A DNA stretch of 34,819 nucleotides from an uncultured Myxococcales bacterium (GTDB taxonomy: Bacteria; Myxococcota_A; UBA9042; DTJE01). This document shows, in pieces, positions 29,653 to 34,819 of the stretch. A program made the position numbers and the translations under genes. The notes beneath the pieces were generated by a model that saw only the letters and a program-made list of their open reading frames with translations, ran no database searches and was not told the origin of the DNA. The stretch's first letter is position 1. Every line of letters begins with the position of its first letter. Location: the NCBI GenBank assembly GCA_903936705.1, contig CAIZWN010000053.1, forward strand, positions 1 through 34,819, written 5' to 3'.

Positions 29653-29901
29653 ATGCGGCCGACGCCTACGCTGGTTCGATTGCACATCCAGCAGGGATAT
29701 CTTGGCAGCGCCAGGGTGCTGCTGGATGCAATGGCGAAGCTGCGTGGCGGGGTGCCTGACGACCTGGAGGCAAGCTGGGCACAGGCGGCCCGGCAGGCTC
29801 GTCGGCAGGCCAGGGTCGACACCCTGAAACGCCTGCTGTCCAGGGTGCGGCGGGTGCGTTCCAGGAACGAATCGGGAAGAGGTGCGATTTGGGCAAGGTG
29901 A
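29653..29901 (+). CDS. Small TPR-like hypothetical protein
   Basis: An 82-residue basic protein. ATG 29653 is preceded by GGGGGG. The N-terminal part is a short helical hairpin, LVRLHIQQGYLGSARVLLDAMAKL, resembling a single TPR unit and also the C-terminus of the next gene product (LEFLVDAGLYDEAGTLLQDI). The rest is Arg-rich. It overlaps the downstream TPR gene by 13 bp, in a different frame, so it may serve to couple translation. I do not recognise a family, and it could be spurious, but the start signals are good. Confidence 0.5.
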   Translation: MRPTPTLVRLHIQQGYLGSARVLLDAMAKLRGGVPDDLEASWAQAARQARRQARVDTLKRLLSRVRRVRSRNESGRGAIWAR

Positions 29902-31289
29902 ATCGGGCGAAGGTAATCGCATCGGCCCACAAGTTTCTCGCGAAGGGCAACCTGAAGCGGGCCGTCAAGGAATACGAGAAGGTCCTGAAGGACGACCCGT
30001 CCGACATCCGCACCAAGCTGAAGGTGGCGGACCTGCTGTTCCGACTGGGCGAGAAGGACCTGGCCACCTCGACGTTCGAGGAGGTGGCCCAGTTCTACGC
30101 CAGTCAGGGCTTCCTGCTGAAGGCCGTTGCTGTCTACAAGCAAGTCCAGAAGCTGAAGCCGGACGACGTCGAGGTTCATCAGGCTCTGGCCGCGCTGTAC
30201 CAGCAGATCGGGTTGGTTGGTGACGCCGTTGCCCAGTATCGGGAATCCATCGCCCTGCTTGGCCGGACCGGCCGGACGCTGGATCGGCTGAAGACCGCCC
30301 AGAAGATGCTGGAACTGGACCCGGAAAATTCGAAGCTGCGTATTGAACTGGCCGAGGACTTCTCGAAGGAAGGCATGATCGAGGAGGCCGTCCACGAGTT
30401 CCGTTCCGCCTACGAAGGGTTGCGGCGCAACGGGCTTGACGAGGAGGCGGTCATCATCGCCGAGCGGCTGCTGTACCACCAGCCCGACGACTGGGAGGTC
30501 AGCAAGGCCGTTGCCGCGCACTATATCGTCCTGAAGGACGGCCTGCGCGCCCTTTCCAGGCTGCAGGCCTGCTATCGCGCCCGCCCGAACGACCCGGAAG
30601 TGCTGGAATTGCTTGGGCAGGTCTTCGAATTCCTGGGCCAGCCGCAGAAGGCGGCAGCGGTCCTGAAGGCCCTGGCGCGCCAGTACGACCGTACGGGACT
30701 GATCCGTGATCGTGACGAGATATACCAGCGGGTTCTGAGGCTGGTTCCCGAGGATCGTTCCGCCGCCGAAGCGTTGCGATATACCCCGGCGGCGGCGGTT
30801 CATTCTGGAGAAGAACTGGAATTCGAGTCCAGTCCGGCCCGTCCCGAGGAGATCCTGGTCCCCGACGAGGAGGAGATCGGTATCGACGAGCTGGTTGAAG
30901 ACACCAGTCCCGAGGCGGCGGCCGGCGGGTCGGCGCCCGCTGACGATCATCCTGATGTGCAGGCCGGATCCGATTCCGGCAGCCGTCGAAACGTGTCGGC
31001 TGCGCGTGAACCATCGCAGATGTCGGCCGAGATATCGCTGGACAACCTGGACCAGGCTACCGTGGTCGAGGCGGTTCCATCGTTCGTTCCCGATGGGTCG
31101 TCGGGCACCGGAGCGCTGGACTTGACCCAGGTGCCTCTGGAGTTGCAGGACGATCTTCAGAGTTTGGAATTTCTGGTCGATGCCGGACTTTATGACGAGG
31201 CGGGGACCCTGCTGCAGGACATTCAGCGCAAGGCAGGCTCGTTGCCTGTCCTGGAACGCTACCGCATCCTGATCGAGGCCGGCGCCTAG
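29889..31289 (+). CDS. Tetratricopeptide repeat protein
   Basis: A 466-residue cytoplasmic TPR protein starting at TTG 29889 (AGAGGTG upstream). Residues about 10-300 form a TPR solenoid: NLKRAVKEYEKVLKDDPSDI, KDLATSTFEEVAQFYASQGF, LLKAVAVYKQVQKLKPDDVE, DAVAQYRESIALLGRTG, then YEGLRRNGLDEEAVIIAERLL, and others. From about 300 to 410 there is an acidic, low-complexity linker (DEEEIGIDELVED). A last helical hairpin ends the protein (LEFLVDAGLYDEAGTLLQDIQRKAG). No signal peptide or catalytic motif is present. Similar proteins in related bacteria act as protein-interaction scaffolds; partners are unknown. It is 15 bp upstream of rsmD. Confidence 0.85.
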   Translation: MGKVNRAKVIASAHKFLAKGNLKRAVKEYEKVLKDDPSDIRTKLKVADLLFRLGEKDLATSTFEEVAQFYASQGFLLKAVAVYKQVQKLKPDDVEVHQALAALYQQIGLVGDAVAQYRESIALLGRTGRTLDRLKTAQKMLELDPENSKLRIELAEDFSKEGMIEEAVHEFRSAYEGLRRNGLDEEAVIIAERLLYHQPDDWEVSKAVAAHYIVLKDGLRALSRLQACYRARPNDPEVLELLGQVFEFLGQPQKAAAVLKALARQYDRTGLIRDRDEIYQRVLRLVPEDRSAAEALRYTPAAAVHSGEELEFESSPARPEEILVPDEEEIGIDELVEDTSPEAAAGGSAPADDHPDVQAGSDSGSRRNVSAAREPSQMSAEISLDNLDQATVVEAVPSFVPDGSSGTGALDLTQVPLELQDDLQSLEFLVDAGLYDEAGTLLQDIQRKAGSLPVLERYRILIEAGA

Positions 31290-31304
31290 ATCGGAGGCTG
31301 ATTC

Positions 31305-31946
31305 ATGCGCATTGTTGCCGGTCAGTGGAGGGGGCGCCATCTCGCCGTCCCCAAGGGGCGCGGGGTTCGTCCGACGCTCGAGCGCGTTCGCGAGGCGATG
31401 TTCGACGTCCTGCAGGGCGACATTCCGGGCGCCAGGGTGCTGGACCTGTTTGCGGGCTCGGGTGCGCTGGGCTTCGAGGCTTTGTCGCGCGGTGCGGCGC
31501 GGGTCAGGTGGTGCGAAGTCGACCCCCGCAGTATCGAAGCGATTCGCGAGAATGCCGGACGTCTGGGCGTCGTACTGAAGCCGAAGACCATCCAGGCGGT
31601 CCCGGCTTTGGATGCGATCCGCCGGCTGACCAGGGATGGTGAGACGTTCGACGTGGTGTTCCTGGATCCTCCCTACGAATCTGGGGCTTACGACGAGACC
31701 ATGCTGGCGTTGTCGCTGTCGTCGTGCGTGGCGCCCGGAGGCGTGGTTGCGGTCGAGCATGCCAAGAAGATCGATCTGTCGCCATCGTACGGCCACCTGT
31801 TCCTTGACAGGGTGCGCCAGTACGGTGATACCTACGTGTCCTATTTCCGGCGTGCCGCCGCACCTGCGGCAGTCGTCAGGCCTGGCCAGGCCGGGGCAGC
31901 GCCGGTCACGGGCACCGAGGTCGGTCAACAGGAGGATTGCCAGTGA
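31305..31946 (+). CDS. rsmD: 16S rRNA (guanine-966-N2)-methyltransferase
   Basis: RsmD methylates G966 of 16S rRNA using S-adenosylmethionine. It has the class I methyltransferase order: MRIVAGQWRGRHL, then RPTLERVREAMFDVL, SAM-binding LDLFAGSGALGFEALSRGA, and the N6/N2-type catalytic DPPY in VVFLDPPYESG. The 213 residues exceed the usual about 185-200 by a Pro/Ala/Gln tail. ATG 31305 follows GGAGGC. The stop overlaps the coaD GTG (GTGA). The rsmD-coaD order is widely conserved. Confidence 0.95.
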   Translation: MRIVAGQWRGRHLAVPKGRGVRPTLERVREAMFDVLQGDIPGARVLDLFAGSGALGFEALSRGAARVRWCEVDPRSIEAIRENAGRLGVVLKPKTIQAVPALDAIRRLTRDGETFDVVFLDPPYESGAYDETMLALSLSSCVAPGGVVAVEHAKKIDLSPSYGHLFLDRVRQYGDTYVSYFRRAAAPAAVVRPGQAGAAPVTGTEVGQQEDCQ

Positions 31947-32425
31947 CGCCAGTCGTATACCCGGGCTCGTTTGATCCGGTGACAATCGGTCACGTCGATG
32001 TCGTTCGACGGGCGGCATCAGCGTTCGGCAAGGTCATCGTCGCGGTTGCCAGCAACGTCCGGAAATCGTCAGCCTTCACGGTTCCCGAGCGGGTCGAGAT
32101 GCTTAAGGACGCCCTGGCCAGCATCCCGGGTGTCGAGGTGGATTCGTTCGAGGGACTGCTGGTCGACTACCTGGACACCATCGAGGCAAAGGTGGTGATT
32201 CGAGGGGTTCGGGCCGTGTCCGACTACGAGTTCGAGTTCCAGATGGCGCACATGAACCGGCAGTTGCGGCCCGGGATCGAGACCGTCTTCCTGGTTGCCG
32301 GTCCCGAGGAGTTCTTCATCAGTTCATCCGCGGTCAAGGAGGTTGCCTGCTTCGGGGGCGACGTTTCAGGATTTGTGCCGGCCGTGGTGGCCGATCGGCT
32401 GCGCGAGAGGATGAAAAACTCCTAG
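31943..32425 (+). CDS. coaD: Phosphopantetheine adenylyltransferase
   Basis: CoaD transfers AMP from ATP to 4'-phosphopantetheine in coenzyme A synthesis. GTG 31943 (160 residues) is chosen: GGAGG (31931-31935) lies seven bases upstream, whereas the TTG at 31937 is one base away from it. Landmarks: YPGSFDPVTIGHVDVV (nucleotide-binding TxGH, a variant of HxGH), IRGVRAVSDYEFEFQMA and the C-terminal ISSSAVKEVA. It overlaps the rsmD stop and ends in CTAG shared with the convergent outer-membrane gene. Confidence 0.95.
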   Translation: MTPVVYPGSFDPVTIGHVDVVRRAASAFGKVIVAVASNVRKSSAFTVPERVEMLKDALASIPGVEVDSFEGLLVDYLDTIEAKVVIRGVRAVSDYEFEFQMAHMNRQLRPGIETVFLVAGPEEFFISSSAVKEVACFGGDVSGFVPAVVADRLRERMKNS

Positions 32426-33753
32426 ATTCGCCCGGACAGCATCAACATCACGCCGAACAGGTTTGCCCCCTCGGACATGAATCGGTTGCCAGGGTCGTCG
32501 AGATCGCGGTTGTAGACGGGGTTGAATTCGTTCTTGCCCTTGGTGGGATTTGCCAATTCGATGGTGGAGTTGCCTGGATCCGAGTTCTCGCCCGTCTTGG
32601 CGTTGGTCAGCAGGTGGGACGTTTCGCGAGTGTAGGAAAAGCGCAGCGACAGCGAAACCCACTTGATCGGCTGAACCGTGACTCCCAGCCACGTCCCTAC
32701 CGTGCCGTACGCGCCGACCGTGGTCAGCCCGTCGGCCGTGGAAATGGCCTGGGCCTTGCCATCCATGGTCCGGTCGTATGCCAGCAGGTTCTTGGTGCTG
32801 CCCGAACCCGTGCACAGCGGGTCCCTGGCGCACTGTGATGTGCCAAGCGCCTCGAAAAGATCGGTCTGTTCGCGTCCGGCAAACGTGTAGTTGGCCGACA
32901 GCCCGACATCCAGCGACACGAAGCGTTCCGGCTTGCCGTCGGCCCGCGTCTTCAGCCACGGGTAGAATTCGGTGCCTGCGGTCAGGCCGACGACCGGACC
33001 TGGCGCGGCATAGTCCTGGGTCGTCGAGTCGTAGTTGCGAAAAAGCGTGGTGCCAGAGGTGTTGGCCAGCCGGAATGCGCCTGACAAGCCGAAGTATGGT
33101 TCCGCAAAACGGATGCGACGGCTGGCGGCGACGTCGACTCGCAGCGTGTGCAAGCCCATGCCAACCGAGGCGTTGGTGGCCTGCCGCGTCTTGCCGGTAG
33201 GTGCGGTGTAGGAAAAACCAAGGAGAACCGTCGGCATGGTGTCGTCCCGCCACTGGCATACCGGCGCCCAGCGCAGGCCGATCGTCAGGTCGCCCAGGCC
33301 GCTGCGGGAGGTTCCTCCCTGCCCGGCCTTGAACAGACTGGGGCCGAACGACGGGTTGACGGTGGAGTTAGCCCCGCTGACCCCCGGGGCAAAGTCCAGA
33401 CCGGTCCGATCACCGGCAACATACGGAAGGGACAGGAACAGTTCGAAGTCGTGGTACAGGCCGATGCGAGCGTCGAACGTCATCGTGTTCTGGACGCGGG
33501 ATGACTTGAGTTCGGCACGCCGTACCGTCCCTGGCCTGGCAGGACATCCAGGCAGGCCGGGCGAACAAACGAATTCCCGGCTGATGCTGGAGTTGCGCTG
33601 GATCCAGTCGTACCTGATCGTCAGGACCCCGTCGAACGGGTCCCCCTTGTCAGCCGAGGAACTGACGAATGTGTAGTCCGCCGCCAGTGCCGTTGCAGGC
33701 ATCAGGGCCGACAGTGCAGCAAGGAACGCAAGTCGTCGGACATGCACCATCAA
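32422..33753 (-). CDS. Predicted outer-membrane beta-barrel protein
   Basis: A 443-residue exported protein. The signal peptide (FLAALSALMPATALA) is cleaved near residue 24. The rest is made of alternating amphipathic strands typical of a barrel: LTIRYDWIQRNSSISREF, MTFDARIGLYHDFELFLSLPYV, LGDLTIGLRWAPV, VLLGFSYTAPTG, FVSLDVGLSANYTF, VSLSLRFSYTRET. The C-terminus MLMLSGRI does not end in Phe/Trp as is usual for barrels recognised by BAM. Two small Cys pairs occur (C-x5-C near residue 63 and about 320). Function is unknown; it resembles transporter or OmpA-like barrels only in style. ATG 33753 follows GGGAGA and a strong promoter. It is convergent with coaD, sharing the CTAG at 32422-32425. 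Confidence 0.85.
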   Translation of the reverse strand: MMVHVRRLAFLAALSALMPATALAADYTFVSSSADKGDPFDGVLTIRYDWIQRNSSISREFVCSPGLPGCPARPGTVRRAELKSSRVQNTMTFDARIGLYHDFELFLSLPYVAGDRTGLDFAPGVSGANSTVNPSFGPSLFKAGQGGTSRSGLGDLTIGLRWAPVCQWRDDTMPTVLLGFSYTAPTGKTRQATNASVGMGLHTLRVDVAASRRIRFAEPYFGLSGAFRLANTSGTTLFRNYDSTTQDYAAPGPVVGLTAGTEFYPWLKTRADGKPERFVSLDVGLSANYTFAGREQTDLFEALGTSQCARDPLCTGSGSTKNLLAYDRTMDGKAQAISTADGLTTVGAYGTVGTWLGVTVQPIKWVSLSLRFSYTRETSHLLTNAKTGENSDPGNSTIELANPTKGKNEFNPVYNRDLDDPGNRFMSEGANLFGVMLMLSGRI

Positions 33754-33782
33754 GTCTCCCGTGATCTTCGGGACGTCTGCAG

Positions 33783-33810
33783 ATTATCCCCCTCCCGGGC
33801 CGCGTGTCAA
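33783..33810 (-). promoter_or_regulatory. Sigma-70 type promoter of the outer-membrane protein gene
   Basis: On the minus strand, TTGACA (33810-33805) and GATAAT (33788-33783) are 16 bp apart, the best consensus match in the window. Transcription would start near 33776, about 23 nt before the ATG. Confidence 0.6.
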
Positions 33811-33961
33811 AAGATAGCGGTCAGCGGTGGGCCGATGCATGGGGCCAAACGGAAGTTGCAGAGGGGTGAAGCTGGTTCGGCCACGACCTACCTCGACGAA
33901 GCCTGTCTCAAAGACATGCTTGCTCAACACCACCCGATAGGTTGTTCCCGGTCTTCCGACC

Positions 33962-33990
33962 TCGCCACAGGCGGAGGTATCGGCTACAAT
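33962..33990 (+). promoter_or_regulatory. Candidate promoter of the toxin-like/DUF2283 pair
   Basis: TCGCCA (33962-33967) and TACAAT (33985-33990) are 17 bp apart. The predicted start near 33997 gives a leader of about 32 nt to ATG 34029. Confidence 0.45.
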
Positions 33991-34028
33991 CTTTTCGGGT
34001 TGACGCAAGGTGCGGTTTGCAAGTTCTG

Positions 34029-34331
34029 ATGGATCTTCAGGGGCGTAGCGTCCGACTGACGGACGAACGACTGGCCCATATCCTGGAGCATCCTGAGATG
34101 GCCGGCATGCTTGCGGACATCGCTAGTGCTCTCGTCGATCCAGATCTGGTTATCCAATCCAGGCTGGACCCGGAGGTTCAACTGGCGTACCGGTTTCTCC
34201 CGACAACTTGTGTCGGGCCGAAGTTCATTGCAATTGTCGTCAAGACCAAGGCTGAGGATGCGTTCGTCGTGACCGCATACCTGACGGACAAGCCCAAGGC
34301 GGGGAGGGAGCTGTGGAGCAGAAAGCGCTGA
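34029..34331 (+). CDS. Putative RelE/BECR-fold nuclease-like protein (toxin candidate)
   Basis: A 100-residue protein, LTDERLAHILEHPEM followed by a beta-rich half: VDPDLVIQSRLDPEVQLAYRFL, PKFIAIVVKTKAEDAFVVTAYLTDK. This pattern (helix with H-I-x-E-H-P, DP-x-x-V, R, then the TAY strand) recalls small RelE-fold/BECR families such as PBECR-type or DUF4258-type proteins, several of which are toxin-like RNases; the exact family is not certain by eye. ATG 34029 is preceded by weak ribosome signals; TTG 34017, four codons earlier and after AAGGTG, may be used. It overlaps the DUF2283-like gene by 19 bp, as toxin-antitoxin pairs often do. Activity is not shown. Confidence 0.6.
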   Translation: MDLQGRSVRLTDERLAHILEHPEMAGMLADIASALVDPDLVIQSRLDPEVQLAYRFLPTTCVGPKFIAIVVKTKAEDAFVVTAYLTDKPKAGRELWSRKR

Positions 34332-34531
34332 AGGTGTGGTACGACCACGAGGCCGACTTCCTGGAGGTTTCCTTCGAGACACGGGAGGGCTACTTCCGGG
34401 AAACCGCCAATGAACATGTTATGGAGAAGGTCGACGCCGATGGTGTTGTGATCGGTTTCTCGGTCCTTCGCATCAGCGCCCTTTCCGATAATCCGCTTTC
34501 CCTTGTCCTGCCTGGTCGGAAGGCCGCGTAG
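34313..34531 (+). CDS. DUF2283-like protein (antitoxin candidate)
   Basis: A 72-residue protein beginning with the DUF2283 signature: LKVWYDHEADFLEVSF (usually K-x-x-Y-D-x-E-A-D), then a Glu-rich turn and DADGVVIGFSVLRIS. DUF2283 proteins are small beta-rich proteins of unknown function that often sit beside small nuclease-like genes. GTG 34313 follows GGGAGGGAG. The start lies inside the preceding gene (19-bp overlap), so translation is likely coupled. The role as an antitoxin is inferred from the arrangement only. Confidence 0.7.
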   Translation: MEQKALKVWYDHEADFLEVSFETREGYFRETANEHVMEKVDADGVVIGFSVLRISALSDNPLSLVLPGRKAA

Positions 34532-34819
34532 ACCTCGCCGTATAGACTCGATATTCGCCCCGGTATGTCCATGACTCGCCGTAAAATTTCGTTACCTCAA
34601 GGAATCGTTGAGAAGCGGGAGTAGGGACACGCGGGTATCTGGTGAAGGGGTCCGGGCCGAGGGGGGGGCGGGGCCGCACCGGTGCCCCCGCACCCGACTG
34701 GGGGCCGGCGGCCTTCGCGGCCCAAACTCGGCCCCCTGTGTGGGCCTCAAACAGTGGGCCGCGTCGCGCTGCGCGCGAACAGGCCGCCGTCACCCCGTCG
34801 GGTCCCGCTGGTCCTCCAA
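34532..34819. other. Non-coding, GC-rich palindromic right end
   Basis: No gene is supported here. From about 34660 the sequence becomes extremely G/C-rich and palindromic. A perfect 8-bp arm pair GGGGGCCG (34700-34707) / CGGCCCCC (34729-34736) encloses GGCC-TTCGC-GGCC. A second perfect stem is TCGCGC-TGC-GCGCGA (34764-34778). A third, imperfect one lies near 34674-34690 (GCACC/GGTGC). Clustered hairpins at a contig edge suggest an extragenic palindromic repeat, present elsewhere, that broke the assembly. Confidence 0.45.

Noticed and set aside
29512-29922. N-terminal extension of the hemE frame
   Set aside because: It overlaps divergent plus-strand genes, is not homologous to HemE, and ATG 29511 has a ribosome site.
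29499-32018. 839-residue minus-strand ORF opposite the TPR, rsmD and coaD genes
   Set aside because: The plus-strand genes have clear families. The antisense frame is an Arg/Gln-rich shadow.
33742-34029. 95-residue plus-strand ORF between the barrel gene and the toxin-like pair
   Set aside because: It overlaps both promoters, has no ribosome site and no recognisable domain. The region is better explained as intergenic.
34473-34793. 106-residue minus-strand ORF over the right end
   Set aside because: It runs through hairpin-rich sequence and overlaps the DUF2283-like gene end. Composition follows the palindromes.

Overview
The window looks like a chromosomal fragment of an uncultured, GC-rich, Gram-negative bacterium resembling Myxococcota or other former Deltaproteobacteria. 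This is inferred from gene content: a secreted lipoprotein with D-D-N-N-P-C-T-type cysteine repeats plus an NHL propeller, a PEGA-domain secreted protein, a type IV pilus secretin with AMIN domains, a eukaryotic-type Ser/Thr kinase, a sigma-54 type promoter and an outer-membrane barrel. There are no rRNA or tRNA genes, CRISPR arrays or recognisable phage or IS genes. The left edge is truncated inside a helix-hairpin-helix gene. The right edge is a cluster of GC-rich palindromes, so both window ends may be contig ends.

Layout. (1) 1-11.3 kb is an envelope region: a frameshifted ComEA-like fragment, a large Cys-rich/NHL lipoprotein (-), a PEGA protein (+), and a two-gene minus-strand operon made of a 2068-residue PilQ-like secretin and a translationally coupled secreted protein. 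(2) 11.5-13.5 kb holds a HisC-like aminotransferase behind a sigma-54 type promoter, then an unrecognised protein. (3) 13.5-15.6 kb holds a membrane-anchored alpha-solenoid/Ser-Thr kinase on the minus strand. (4) 15.8-21.5 kb is a tightly packed plus-strand housekeeping run: ribH, nusB, a stand-alone M17-N domain, pyrF, rlmB, an orphan radical SAM protein and an aspartate-type aminotransferase. Several neighbours are joined by 4-bp start/stop overlaps. (5) 21.5-26.8 kb on the minus strand holds an acyltransferase/degenerate SDR pair, priA, and upstream of priA a protein with two Sm/Hfq-like domains. (6) 26.9-29.6 kb holds slyD (+) and hemE-hemH (-). (7) 29.6-32.4 kb on the plus strand holds a small ORF, a TPR protein, rsmD and coaD. 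(8) 32.4-34.5 kb holds an outer-membrane barrel (-) and a small toxin-antitoxin-like pair (+).

The most unusual items are the PilQ-like secretin, with about 1300 residues of coiled coil inserted between its two AMIN domains, and the tandem Sm/Hfq-like protein next to priA. Secondary items are the sigma-54 type promoter, an SDR that has lost its Tyr/Lys active site, the TM-solenoid-kinase architecture, the orphan radical SAM protein and the nuclease-like/DUF2283 pair.

All assignments come from reading motifs by eye. No database search or structure prediction was run.
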